A stretch of DNA of 64,000 nucleotides from Tetranychus cinnabarinus. Taxonomy: Eukaryota > Arthropoda > Arachnida > Trombidiformes > Tetranychidae. Within the stretch, counting starts at the first letter, position 1. The number at the start of each line of letters is the position of its first letter. The DNA lies in assembly GCA_022266195.1 (NCBI GenBank), contig WHVY01000002.1:3611001-3675000 (forward strand), written 5' to 3'. The notes below the pieces were generated by a model that saw only the letters and a program-made list of their open reading frames with translations, made no database searches and was not told the DNA's origin. Both the position numbers and the translations under genes were made by a program. Of this stretch, positions 24,201 to 37,500 are shown in pieces.

Positions 24201-25057
24201 AGATTTACAAGGATGATGAATAAAGATGGAAGCGAAGACTTATCAGATGAAACAACGAGTACTTGAACTATAGAAAACACACACACAAAAATGAGATTTC
24301 TGTTAACCTAATTGAAAGAGGGGACAAAAAAGGCAAAAAATTAATTTATATGAACTGTAAATCTCATTAATTTACCGAAATGTACCTTCAAATGTTTGAA
24401 GTGTTATCCTTGGTAACATCCATCAGGCTGAACTCCAGTTTGGCAAGAATATTTATAAAAAAGTGACTTTACAATAGTAGACCCACTCAAATTTTAACAA
24501 AATAATATAAACAATTTACTTTTTTTCCAGGTGGTCAAACTCTAGATTAAAGGCCAGTTCAATAAACATTAAAAACAGAATCATGATTAATAAAGTACAT
24601 GAAACAATCTAGTACTACGGTTATAAAGAAAAAATAAATATTGAACAAATTGAGATTTATTCAGTTTTCAGTTTACTCTCAGGTGTTCTGTTCAGTTGCT
24701 GGCGCCACTGTTGTTATCAAGAACACAAAATAAATATAAATAAATAAGATCAAATATCAAATACCAGCGCCATCTTTTTTTGTCAAAAGCAAATCTGTTT
24801 GATACAAAGTAAATGTTAGTGAGTAAAAAGTAAGATGTCACTATCTGTATACTGAAAAATGAACAGTATTCATTGAATAATTTTGAACCGTTGAACTTTA
24901 GCGATGTTGAATCAAAGCGGTTCATAAAATACCTAATTCAAACGGAATGAGAAATCCGTATTCATTGAAAATTTATTAATCAATAGTTTTTGTGTCTCGC
25001 AAATGTAACTAGAGTAAAATTTATCATTTGACTTATATGTAATTTAAATATTGAAAC
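24201..25057. promoter_or_regulatory. Divergent promoter region with GCGCCA motifs
   Basis: 857 bp between the mind bomb-like gene (-) and the gene at 25058 (+). Two GCGCCA-containing sites stand out in AT-rich DNA: CTGGCGCCACTG near 24709-24720 and CAGCGCCATCTT near 24765-24776. The second is the reverse complement of the AGATGGCGC-type sequence found upstream of erlin at about 27170. Transcription start sites cannot be fixed from sequence. The frame at 24692-24925 (-) has no domain. Confidence 0.35.
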
Positions 25058-25600
25058 ATGAGCAAAAACTCACTTTCGTCACCTAATAATCAAGCTAACC
25101 GTCCACCATCTCGCTCATCATCACGTTCATCCACAACCAAGCTTAATCGTCTACCTGGAGATAATGTGCTCTTTGCTCCTGCTTATCAACAGGAGAAGCT
25201 TGAAAATCTTCATAATAAACTAAAAGAATCTACATCTGAAGTTACTTTGATGAAAGAAAAACTTTTGGAAAAGGCTAAAGCTACTCTTAATCTGAATAGA
25301 CTACCTCAACCAGGATCTTTTATACCTTTTTTTCATTTCGACGAATTCAAAGATGTTCATTTATCTTTTTTGCAACATAACCCACCCTACACTCCATGGT
25401 ATTCCATAACTGAAACTCATTTTGGACAAGGAACTATTGAACTCCATAAATCAGTTTATAACATACTTTTGGAGCACCAAAATGAAAGATATGGCCCAGA
25501 ACAAAGTGAACAGATTAATCCAACTGATCATGACTTCCTGATTGACATTGATCTTGACGATTCTTATCAACCATCTTATACTATCACAAATTTACACTGA
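25058..25600 (+). CDS. Unrecognised 180-residue soluble protein
   Basis: Single open exon of 181 codons with stop. The N-terminus (about 1-30) is Ser/Arg/Asn-rich and probably disordered. Residues about 45-75 (EKLENLHNKLKE...LMKEKLLEKAK) have coiled-coil character. The C-terminal half contains aromatic/proline-rich segments (PGSFIPFFHFDEF, NPPYTPWYSITETHFGQGT) and an acidic end (DIDLDD). There are no signal peptide, membrane spans or catalytic motifs. Codon use and charged composition look like a real protein. The segment HFGQGTIELHKSVYNILLEH looks structured, but I cannot name the family. AATAAA at about 25795 could terminate it. Confidence 0.6.
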   Translation: MSKNSLSSPNNQANRPPSRSSSRSSTTKLNRLPGDNVLFAPAYQQEKLENLHNKLKESTSEVTLMKEKLLEKAKATLNLNRLPQPGSFIPFFHFDEFKDVHLSFLQHNPPYTPWYSITETHFGQGTIELHKSVYNILLEHQNERYGPEQSEQINPTDHDFLIDIDLDDSYQPSYTITNLH

Positions 25601-25966
25601 AAAATTACCTTTGATCTTTGGTGGACATCAATACAAACCTACTGTAAAACAGGAAAAATCAGTCTCACGAGTTAATTTAGAGTTAATCATGTTCAAATTG
25701 TTCGATTTTGGAAATCGATTTACATTTTATATTTAATTTTCAACAGACCGGTCAGATTGAATGAAATGTAACTATCATTATTACTGTGCTACCAATAAAT
25801 ATTGGACTATCAGTACAGTTATTCTATCGTCTTTTCACTTTATTAGAAAGTATAAGATATTCAGAAAAGGTTCAAAATGATTCCAAATAAACATTGTTTT
25901 TTATTATCCAATATTTTACATAATTTAACCAAAAATTTGATTAGAAAAATTACTGATTACAAATAA

Positions 25967-27078
25967 CTAAGAATCAGAAGATTCTTTATCAAACTCATTA
26001 GCTGCTTGCAGGTTTTCGGCTGCCTTTATTTTATCTCCACTAGTTCCATCCACAAACATGTGAGGTAAGCTATTACCAAAGTAGATTTTAGTGTTTGCTG
26101 CAATTGATTCGTACTTTTTAATTTGCATATATTCAGGGGTAAATAACAATTGATTTGCTCTAGCCTTCTTTTCAATAGCATAGTACTCTGCATCTGCTCT
26201 CATCTTTTGCCGATCTATGTACATTTCGTCTTCAATAGAAGCCATCGTTTTCAAAGATTCCTTTTCCATAATTTTCTGTTCGAATTGAATTTTGGATACA
26301 CTAGCCACTTTTTCAGCTTCAATGAGAGCCTTTTTCCGCTCAGTTTCAGCGTCTTTCTCAACAACCTTCTGTCTTTGATGAGCTATTAGCAACTTTGTTT
26401 TTTCTCCTTCCATCTTTTCATAATTTTGTCTAATTGTTTCGGGTATTTTGGGCTTGGTAACTCGAACTGCAAGTATGTATAGCCCAGGAGCCATATTGAC
26501 GAGATCAACTTGCAATGCAGTCTTCAAATTTTCGTCAATTTGGTCAAACAGATCAATGTAAACTTCTTGCAGACTGTGAATACTACAGAATTGATTGAGT
26601 TCGTGGTGTACTTTGTTGAAAATTAAGGCCTTGTCATAATCAGCAGTGTAATTTTTTACAACATCGTATACAGCGTCAGCTCGCAAAAGATTCACAACCT
26701 CGATTCTATCAAAGTAAATCATAACTCCACCGCTAGTACCACAAGGAACATTTTTCACTTCATCTGTTTGTAAGGTTACTTGAATTGATCGGAATGAGGT
26801 AATGAATGGAACCATCATATGATAACCAGGATGGGATGTATCCTTGAGCAAAGCTCCTCCACGATAATATACACCAACATGACCTACAAAGTAATAATTT
26901 ACCAATTGATGAAAAGGGGAAATAATTCAAACATTGCTAACACGCATTTGGATGACAAAAGAATATTTTACAAAATATTCGATGATATATACATACCTTC
27001 TTCAATTTTATGCAAAGATGAATGGATTATAGCTACAATAGCTCCAATTGTAGCAACTAAATAAGAAACATTAGCCAT
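25967..27078 (-). CDS. ERLIN: Erlin (ER lipid-raft SPFH/prohibitin-domain protein)
   Basis: Two exons (27078-26997 and 26883-25967) give 333 codons with stop, close to the 338-348 of human erlins. Erlin-1/2 are type II ER membrane proteins that form large SPFH rings. They recruit RNF170 to activated IP3 receptors for degradation and also restrain SREBP. A hydrophobic N-terminal anchor (residues about 4-22, VSYLVATIGAIVAIIH) is followed by the family motif EEGHVGVYYRGGALL and the SPFH domain (VTLQTDEVKNVPCGTSGGVM, YFDRIEVVN). A helical Glu/Lys/Ala-rich region (about 170-250) and the PEYMQIKKYESIAANTKIYFG segment complete the match. The intron falls inside the EEG|HVGVYY motif. I see nothing truncated. 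Confidence 0.95.
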
Positions 27079-27102
27079 GGCAAAATAAACAATTAAATCT
27101 CT

Positions 27103-27315
27103 ATGTTTACCGAACAAGAAAAACCGGAGGAAAATGAATGGCAGAAAAAGCGAATGACTACCAGTGAGATGGCGCGCAAATTGAATTTTGGGTTAATGGA
27201 TCTTCCAATCAATAACTTGGGTATAAATATTTTATATTTTTTAAACTGTCTCTTCTTGAAACAAGATAATTATTGTATTTTTATTCAGATCAATCAAATT
27301 ACTATCGATTTCCTG
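27103..27315 (+). CDS. Possible tiny two-exon gene divergent from erlin
   Basis: An ATG at 27103 lies only 24 bp from the erlin start codon, on the opposite strand. The first 119 bp encode a charged peptide (MFTEQEKPEENEWQKKRMTT and onward, with ARKLNFGLMDLPINNL). A candidate intron (G|GTATAAAT, from 27222, to TTTTATTCAG, ending near 27288) joins it in phase to a short end DQSNYYRFPGEYS and a stop, about 52 residues in all. The coding-like first exon, a short intron of typical size and the loss of hydrophobic junk on splicing argue for it. Its overlap with the presumed erlin promoter argues against it. I do not recognise it. Confidence 0.28.
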
Positions 27316-28551
27316 GCGAATATTCGTAAAACTCTAGAAATAATGTTATTATTACTTGCTTAAATCTCGTACTTCTCATAGCAAAGATTTTAAACATTGT
27401 ATTTCCACGTCGCCAGACTTGTTAATTGCTTATTTTAAATTGATATTGCATATTGGCCTTTGCTCTTTCTTTCTTATAGGTTTTCTTGTAATGATTTAAT
27501 GTTAATTTTAGTAATTTATTGAAATAGTCATTTAGAGTGAACAATACAGTGTAATGAGTTAAAAATGAATGGGTTGTACTCGATGTTGAGATTTGAATAA
27601 TTGTGATTTAATGTCATGAGTCAAGAATTGCTGTGAAATGAAATTTTTAAATCAAACAAAATATTACAATGAAAAGAATCAAGGTTAATTATAAAGAAAA
27701 ATCGTTCATCAGTTTAAATAATTTTCAAACTTTATCCATTCTCGTTTGATCCTGATTCAGTAAGTTTCTTCAGCCCCTTTAATGGCAATCATTAGCAAAA
27801 AAGAAAGGGTAAAACAAAACAAAAAACAAATCATCACATATTGGCATCTATTGATTCACAAATTAAAATAGTAAAATAAAAGGTTAACAAGTAGATATTG
27901 AAAAATAATTTTTCATTTCAATGCATCTTCGTTTATTTTGGTTCATTTAGAAAGCTTATTTTAATCTTAAGGAAGTCTCTGACGACATTAACCAACCATT
28001 CAAACTCATTTCTAGATTTTTATCAAAATTATTCTTAGATTATCTCAAGTTCCAAAACCATAATTTTGAATGTCTATATGCAGTTAAATTCCGTGTTAGC
28101 AATAATAACTATTTCGCTGAAGTTGAACAAACAAGTTAGCAAACCAAGACAAAACTTTGAATAGAAAGTGAAACTAGTTTTTTATGTTCTTATTTAAGCC
28201 TAAATTATTCTTTCGTGTCCCTTTCAATCTGCTGTCAAATTTAAGATTAACTGTCCGAAAAGAGTGACAATCAAATGTTTGAGTTACGGTTTGCATTAAA
28301 TCATATTAACTTTATATCTTATTAACTTGTAATTTTTAGACTTAATATTATCATTTACTAGGTAACAAAAACTCAGTAATTTTTGTTTATAATTGTTTCA
28401 TGCTTTTGTATCATTACTGTACACACACTGATTTGTAGTCGTTGTTTTTTTTGTTTGACAGGGAGACAAGTTTAAAGGAGAAAGAAGGAGAGAAAAGGGA
28501 AAGAAATTGTTTTGTCTTGTTGCTTGTTTGGCTTGTTTAAATCAGGAATAA
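27316..28551. other. Intergenic region and 3' UTR of the HIF-like gene
   Basis: AT-rich region downstream of the HIF-like stop codon (minus strand). It probably includes the 3' UTR; minus-strand AATAAA occurs at about 27933 (TTTATT on the plus strand), among others. No coding signal is seen. A G/A-rich run, GGAGAAAGAAGGAGAGAAAAGGGAAAG, spans about 28478-28504. Confidence 0.4.
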
Positions 28552-31500
28552 TCAGCCGATGTTGACATTTAGACTGTTATTCTTGAGATGTGATTGCTGC
28601 TGGAATCGAGAGTAACCGTTAGTTACATCTTCTCCATTAACCAAAAGGTTCATGAGCACCGAGGTTCCTTGCATTGATGGCAGTGCTAAAAGTATCCAGG
28701 GTGGGATAAAGAAAAGAAATGAAACAAATTAGTTGATCATGTTTACACCCAAAGTTTTGAGGATGGTCTTCAATTAAAGTTCAAGAATGGCAAGTGATGG
28801 TGATACAAAATGAGAATCATTCAATCAAAAATAGTCAACACATCAAAGTGATTATCATTCTCCATATAATTATTACCTCAACATGACCTGCATCTAATAA
28901 ACGGCAATATGAATTTAGATAAGATCGGCGGATCAACCATCTTGTTATAAATAATCACACATGCGATAAGTAATTGATCAGAATTATGATAAAGAGATGA
29001 GATGAGATTGATTAAAAAACACTCATTGTCTCTTGTCTCTTTTCAATAATCTTAATGTTTATGAATTGACAATCAAATTATCAAAATAACATTCGTGGAC
29101 AGCTATGCAATAATCTGCTTACTTCCCTTTCCGTTAACATTTAAACAAATAATTAAGTAGTAAAGCTATTAGATTAGCAACATCATTATTATCAAAAACA
29201 AAACATCATCATCTTAAGCTTTACGTTATTTTTTTATCAACTTTGTAACGATTGTTTACTTTTACTCTTTTTCATCATCCAAATGATGTATTTAATGCTG
29301 ATGATATCTTTTCCCCTTTTTGCATCCCTCATCTTTTCATCTATGCTTTCCCTATTCTTTTGAAGCTCATTCAGTCGTGATTCTCATTTTTTCCATCATG
29401 AGGCAAACTTGATATTATTGATTAAAGAATAAAGATGAGAAAAACTCACTTGAAGGCAATTTCATTCTTTTATAGTTATTCTCCAACGAGCTTTTTGAAG
29501 GAAGATAAGCTCTTTTAGGAGGTGGCACAGACGAAGATGAAGATGATGAATTGTAGGCCAATTTACGAGCAATTTTGACATAATTAGGTCCAAATTTAGA
29601 GTAAACTGAGTCTGCCATGGTTTGATATTTTTTCATCTCAGAATCAAGTGTAAAATAATCAGATTTATGGTCAATTTCATTCCTGCTCATGTCACTAGAA
29701 TAGTTGAGAAAAAAAGAGAGAAGACTTTAAATAACTATTGGCTGGAAAATTCAAAACAGGAATCAAATGAAACAATTTCTTACCAATTTTGGAGGTTAGT
29801 TTGAGCGGATTTGATGATATCCTTTGTACCATTAGCATGGTTTGATGATGTTTTTATTGAACGATTATTTTGTACTATAACATAATTGGAATTGATTCGG
29901 TTGCTATCGACAGAAGAGGAGGAAGAAGGGGAAGAGGATGAAGAGGTTTTAGGCAAGTTGGCCGAGTAATTGTGGAAGCGATTTCGAGATGCTACAGCAA
30001 GTGATACTGAAGATTGTTGCTGCTGATGATGTGAAGATGCTTGGTTTACTGACTGTTTACTGGCAAGAGAGTAATTCTTAAACGGTGTATCCTTTCCTTG
30101 GAGTAACATGGCCAAATTACTATTCAACAGGAAAGAATCATTGTTACCATTACTGTTACTCTCGGAGGAACCATCAGCACCTTCATTAGCAAAATTGTTA
30201 CTGCCATTGTTGGTAGAAGTTGAGTCTGAAGAACATGATGTTGATGAGCCTTTCAAAGTATTTTCCTTGGAAATGAATCGATGATCATCAAAGTAAGTTG
30301 GCGATGCAGAAAGAAGTTCATCACTATTGATCATATCATTTATGTCATTAGAGTGGATAAACATATCCCAAATCGATTCATCGTTAGGTAATAAAGGAAA
30401 TTCATCATCACAATGTCTTTCAATGGCGCGATCTATGCGGCCACACGATCGTCCTCCTAGAGAGTCAAATTCGTCCTCATCTTCAGCAGCGAATGATCCA
30501 CACAAATCTAAATCACTAGTGAGCGTACTGTTACAGCTGCTTGGAGGCGGTGAGTCGCACAGCGAAGAAGGCCTTTTGCTTACTGATTCACTTGGATTTC
30601 TGTTTATTGAAACTGATGTTAGAGTGAAATCAGGGCTATTCGTGGTGTTACGGGACGAGATGTAAAAATTGCTCGGTGAACTCGAGGATGAGCTTGAAGA
30701 AGACAGGGAACACAGATAGTTGTCACTGACGAGGCCACCAAGGCCATTGGTAAAACTTAGGAATGGATCATTATGAAGTGGACTTGAAGAACCATTGATC
30801 CCATGCTTGTTGAGGTTCATCTCTAAAAGTAGGTTATTTGTTGAGCTGTTACAACCTACTCCAGATCCACCGGAGCCAACGGTAACATCAGAATCCGGAC
30901 TACAGATAGATGATACATTATCATCTTCTGCATCGACATAATTATCAATATCCTCCTCAGGGGTAAAATCACACTTGTTATAAACATTAGAATCAGATTT
31001 GCTTGCATCTGATTTGGATAACTCTTGTACGATCTCAGTTTTATTTGATATCGTCCTTTCATCTACTTTTAACGTTGTGCATTGAAGATGATCAAGAATT
31101 GGTGTCTCAATCAAACGTTGATTACAAAGGAAATCACTTAAACTATTTGTATCACCAAGACCATCTTCATCAATGACACAACTCTTTGAATTACGGGTCT
31201 CTGAAGTTAAACCAACATCTTCATCACAAGAAAACTGGATCTCTTCTTCGGCTACAGCCGTTGGTATGAAAGGCAACAATTTATTATCAGTTGGCAGATA
31301 ATCGGTAAAATTAAGGGTCTCTTCATCATCATTTTCATCAACATCACAATTATCAACAGTATTAACTTTATTTTTTATAATAACAGCATCACTGGCGCTG
31401 TCTGCTGAGGTAACGGTAGCATTTATCTTGCAGCTATCGTTAGGTTTTGATGATAAATGTGTATCCGTTGAAGAAGCATTTATGATATTGGGATTAATAG

Positions 31501-34500
31501 TTGGCGTAGAATCTGTATCACTTTTCCCTGACATTACAATTTCGTCTTGAGGATCACATGAATTTTCTGCAACAGCAGAGGCAAATCCCATTTCTTTCAA
31601 TATATTTTCCATTGAGAAACCATCAAATGAAGGTAAAGGACCAATCTCGAGTGGAACACAATAATCACCAGCTTGAGGAGCCAAATGAGTTAAATCTTGT
31701 TCAGGATCACAAGCTTCAATATCCGGTAAAACAGTTAAGCCAAAGTTGTTATCATCATCACCAATGGGCATAAGAAAACCAGGGTTCATATCAGCCGTGC
31801 GAGGTGCAAAGATGGTAGCAGTAGCCGGAGTAGGTAAACTATTGCCGGCTAAGGGTGTGAATATAAACGGAGTTGATGATCGTGTAAAAGATTGGGCTGA
31901 ATTGAAAGCTGGTGCTTGCGAGGGTTGGATAAGAATCGATTGCAATTGCCCTTGGTTACAAGTTTGTTGCTGCAGTTGTTGGCAGTGTTGTTGTTGATAT
32001 TGTGGTTGCTCTTCTTCTAATTGGTTGTCTTTAACCTGAGAGCAAGTCGATGATTGATCATTTACCAAGTTGTTGAGTAGATTTTCCGTTGACACTGGTT
32101 TATTTACCAATATTCCACTGGATAATTGGTAATCAATATATCCTTGATTATCGTAAGTTGAATGGGTAGTTTCAATTTGACTGAGCTTTGTATTGTTGAT
32201 ATTTGTATCAGTAGGATTATTACTGGTATCAATTAAACTTGATGCTGCCAATTTGATAAAAACATCATTAGTCTCGTCAACCAAATGATACGATTCCTTT
32301 TGCCTTTCTTGACATTGTTCTTCTGAAATGATCTCTTCTTGATTCTCGATACCACTATAAGAAAAATTAGGACAAAACGATATAATTACATTAGTAAATT
32401 AAATTCAGCATAATAAAATGTTGATAAGAAACTGAGATGTGAGACACAAACAGAAGGTTCTTGGATTAAGGAATGAGAATAAAATTGTGAAAAGGTTGAA
32501 ATGATCAATTTTTCAAACAATTTTCCCGCAACATCGGATATAACTGATAAAATTGACTCAATACCTGCACTCTTCTCGAAATGCCGAGTAATGATAAGTC
32601 CAAGTCACTCAATCTCTGATTCGAGTTCGAATGAAAAAAACTTCATAATCATCATTAGCAACATCGAAGCAGAGCAAAAGTAGGAGTGTATCAAGCAGTG
32701 TACCATTGACACCTTCTCCCAAAAATATACCTCATCTCACTAAGATACACATTGCTAAATTAACACCGTCAAATCATCTAAATATAAATGTATGCATGTT
32801 TCGAGACTTGCGTAAAATGTTTTCAATCTAAGGCCAAGAAAAGTCAAGAAATCTAATCTTCTTAAAAATTGGAAACAAGAAGGAGGAGATGATAAGGAAA
32901 GAGGCGAGAGATTGAGGAAGGAAAAAATTGAAATAATGGGTGAGAAGTTCAACTGATAGCTTATGCAAAAAAAGCATGGAAAGAGGAAAATCGTAAACTC
33001 ACCTGAGAGCGTAATTGACGCAGACAACACTGATAGGCTGTTGAGTGTGATTATCTGTTATCAACGTTGCTTGCGTTTGAATCCAAATGTAACCACCACG
33101 TTTGGCAAGCAGACGATAATATCCAGTCTCTGATTGGCCCTTTGTGAACACTGTAAGAACAAAGATTGGAAGAAATAAACGAAAGTGAGTAAAACCATGT
33201 TACGAACATACCAAAAGAAATAAAAATTGAAAGATGAGAGAATGAGAATCACAAATAAAGAGGTAGATGATTTTTCAAAAAAAGCAAAAAATATCAAAAA
33301 ATAAATATTCGAGATGAGATGAGATCAAATTAGACCATAAGGTGCTTCCGTGCTGTTGACTGTTGGTACAACCAGAAGATATCAAACGATGATGTAGAAA
33401 GCAAAAGCACACATTATGATGGGTTAAGTGTGTGCTTTCAATGAAACTCTGTCTATCACTCTTTCTATCAGTTACAGCTAATTTACCATGTGACTTACTT
33501 ACAGACTTCCCATTGGCTCTCTTTCTCGTTCTCTTTCTCTTTCTCGTTCGCTTTCTTTCTCTTTCTCTCTCTCTCTCTTCTCTTCATAATCATCATCAAC
33601 AACAACAATTCATCTTTAATTTCATTTTAGCAACTCTACTGACATCTCTGGTTGCAACTAACAAAATCAAGCCTCAACGATTAAAAAACGAGTTTTCAAA
33701 CATTTCAACTTTTCTGTTGCCGTTTCCTTTGAAACAACAAACTACAAAAAGTTGAACTTTTCCAATGTTACACTGTTTCAATTGGCAGTTTAATTACAGA
33801 CACAACAATTAAAGCTGTCCAAGTAAATTAGATGAGGAAATACACATTATCCTTACATTGGTGACACTGTGTTCCATTTAGTTGGATCCATGACAATTGT
33901 TAATGATATTGGTAATCAACAGAACAATCCTCATTATTATTGATAATTTTATTCACAGGGTAACCCAACACAGAACAATTAATAAATAAAAATTCCGTAA
34001 CTAAATGGAAACATTAATCGATCATCGATCACAACAAGATAATGATAATGTTACAACTGATGATGATGATGATGATGAAGTTTCCGATGAAGGAGAGAGA
34101 GAGAGATGATGGAAGAAGAGAAGATAAAAAAGAGCAGTAAAACTGAGTTTCAGATTGAAAGTAGAGTAAAATAAAATGTAATCAAATGGATTGAAAGATT
34201 GTTTTTCAACATAACTGTTGGTGAATTATCAGACTGTTTGGCAAAGGAAGAAGCACTATCATGATGAGCAAAGATGATAATGAACAAGAATAATAATAAT
34301 CAAAAAATTATTTCAGTTAAGATAATTGTATCGTCATCAATCACTTTTGTGTTTTAAGATTATTTGCAACACTGAATGTGATGAGTAAGGATTAGAAGGC
34401 ACAATCAAGTTTGTTGTATGTTAAATTGATGATCCTATTGTTTTTTGGAAGAAATGAGAGATTTTCAGAATGAAAATTTTCTATTCCAACAGGAACATGG

Positions 34501-37500
34501 AAAATATTGTGAGCAAAAATGAAATCAATATAATGATTATTATTGTTATTATTTATGTAGACACACTCAGACGAAGAAGAAGATGAAGAAAAAGTGAATG
34601 AAATTTGATGGCGAAAAAAATAATTAGATGAACATTTTGATTAAAAGTTGATTATGATGGTAAATACATTTAAATAGATGAGAAAATTTGGAGGAATTCA
34701 TTTGTGATCATTGTACTTTGACAGTAATAATGTAAATGATATTAATTACAATAATAAATATCTATTATTAACATGGGAACAGGAATGAAAATGAAAAAAG
34801 GTAACTGGGATGTTATTTATATCAGAATATCTTTTATGGTATATTTTGGATTATTTTGCTTTCTTTCTCTCTTTCTCTCTTTTTTTCCTCTACGATTGAT
34901 TCAATGTTCAGAATCTGTTCACCATGTTACCTCTTCTCCTTAACTGAATATCCTAAACATTTGATTCTCTTTCTTCAGAACCAGACTTTTCTTTCTCTCT
35001 CATACACAGACTCTTTTTGCCATGTATAGAGGTTTCCCCTCTTCAACCAGCACCACCTACTCGAATCGATTCGTATAATGTATAGCTTTAAGGAACTGGG
35101 TCAGAAGGATAAGGGGAAAAGAGAGGGGAACATGGAGAAAGAATGCGACACCAGAATAAAGACTGAATAGATGAAGATGAAGTTAGAAGGCAACTCAACT
35201 GGTTAAGGTCCGGGTATCGGTAATCGATATGTTAGTGATGCCATGTTCAGGGGAAAACATGGAAAGGAAAGTGGTGAAGGACAAGCCGATAAAACTGGTT
35301 AAATTGGGACTTTTAATGGTTAAAGTGCTGAGCAAACTGGGAGTTGAAGGGACAGTGAATGCAGTTGAAAGGGTTTCTCTTTGGTAACTTTTCAAATTCA
35401 TCTGTAAATGTTCAATTGTTCAAAGAAACCAATTGTTACTTAGTAAACCGTAAACAGATTCTGGACAATTTGAGAAAGACAAATTTCGCCAACATTTTCA
35501 TTGTTACATTGGTAACTCTTATTGATTCACTGGTTTCAATGAAAACCTTTAAATAGATCAACTTTTAAAGTTAATGCGCTGGAAATGGGAAATTATCATA
35601 ATTAAAATTCATTAAAAATTATCTACTTTGTCTTTACTTTTAAAGGTTAACTTTTTTTTCTGTTCAATTGAGAAATGAAAAATCAATGATTTTACTGTCA
35701 ATTATTTCAACTGAATCATCATGAGACTAAAATAGTTACTCAGCTAAATTGAAACAAATTGAATAAATTAAATGAAAATTGATTTTTCGTTTGAAGAAAC
35801 AAACAAGTTGTGAGAATGAACAAAAGTGAATTTAAATTGTATCATTTGAAACAAATAAACAGGTTAATGGTTAGTGACCAGAAGAGATAAAAAGTTACCT
35901 TTTCAAAAGTAAAGACAAGATCAATAAAAAAAGGTCTGGACATTAAAAAAAGGTGAAACAAGGTAAAAGATTAGGAAGACCAATGAATGAAAATAATTCA
36001 TGTTGATATCATAAGATGTTCTTGTTTCACATCATCCTTTTATCATCCAATAAGATGACCAAAGTGACATTGACAGGTGAGAAAAGTGATGAAGTAAAAA
36101 AGAGTAAAATGTTTAAAGTAAATGTCGATATTTTTGAACAATAAAAGTCGACCGATTAAAGCAGTTGCTGTTTAATTTTATTGAATGATAAATATAACCT
36201 CGTAACAATGTTGTTATTAATAACTTTGGTGTCAACCAATATCGATCAGAATAATTTTTGCATTTTCATGTGACACTGAACATACATATGAACAAATGTC
36301 TGTAATAAATATAATCTTGAGTTTCTTCATCTTCTGTTGTCCTCTTATACCTTGAAACCAGAAAAGCAATTCATGTCGAGACTCTCATTATGCTGGTAAA
36401 GTTTAAGCCTAAGTTGGGTCCATTATGAACAAGATGAAAGAGAGAAATGAAGACAGAAGAAGACACCACAAATAAGTTGTAGACTTACATGGTTCTGATG
36501 AAGAATAAGATGAAGAAGGAGAAAAAAAACTCATAAGGAAATCGCTTGGAAAAGGTTGAACTGAGAATAAAGGAAAGATCAGGAAACTTTCATCACTTGA
36601 GATGAAAGCCTTTTGCTTTACTTTGGGTTTCAAGGTCTCCTCATATTTTACTCAATCTTCATCTAATTCTGAAAAGACATAAACATGGGACAAGGAAGCA
36701 GATAAAGAGAGATGAAAAGAAAATCAGTAAACTGAAATCGAGTCTCGAATATCTTTCCAATTTTTCATTCTCAGCCTAAATCATTCAGAGCCAAACTTGC
36801 TTCTTCCAACCAATAAAAGAGAGAAGACAAAATCTAATCCAAGAATCTTCTGTTTACTAAATTTCCAACCATTTTCGCCTTTTCCCTGTTTTATTCCTTC
36901 TTTTGCATCATTTCATCTCGACGAACCATTTTCATGATGTCTATGCATTTACGATCAAGTTTTCACAAGATTATCGTTGAATCGTTACGTCAATTAAGTT
37001 GAATCAGATTCGAGTAAAAAGATGATTTTTCATTTACAGTTTTTAATGAGCAAAATCACTGGACATTGGATTATTGATTAGTGAGTAATTTACAACGAAC
37101 TAAATTGATCATGAAATTATTATGAAATTGACAGTTTAAAAAATGAAATGCGATTCTTTATTAATCAATTTAATCATCATCATTTTGACTGATCAAGCAT
37201 GGAACAGAATTAATGACCGGAAACAAGAGCAACTATACAGTTACTGTGTTAAAATCAAGATTCATCCTTGAAACTGAATGATTCTGATGATTATAATGAT
37301 GATATCACGAATGATAGACCATAACAGAAGATGAATGAAGAGTTCAATAAAGTTGATTGAATGTTTGCTTCATTTTTTGATGGCAACAATCAAGGTTAAA
37401 TAGTAAATTGAACATTCAAAATTAACTTTCAATGAAACCAAAAATCCAAATGTTTTTAAATAGCTTTGCAATTGTCACCATCTAGTTCAATTAACATGTA

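Noticed and set aside
30327..31997. Plus-strand frames at 30327-30665, 31558-31773 and 31746-31997
   Set aside because: They lie opposite the large HIF exon and are explained as antisense shadows of Ser/Asp/Gln-rich coding sequence.
33432..33755. 107-codon frame over the CT-rich tract
   Set aside because: It is the translation of a polypyrimidine simple repeat (Leu/Phe/Ser) inside the HIF intron.
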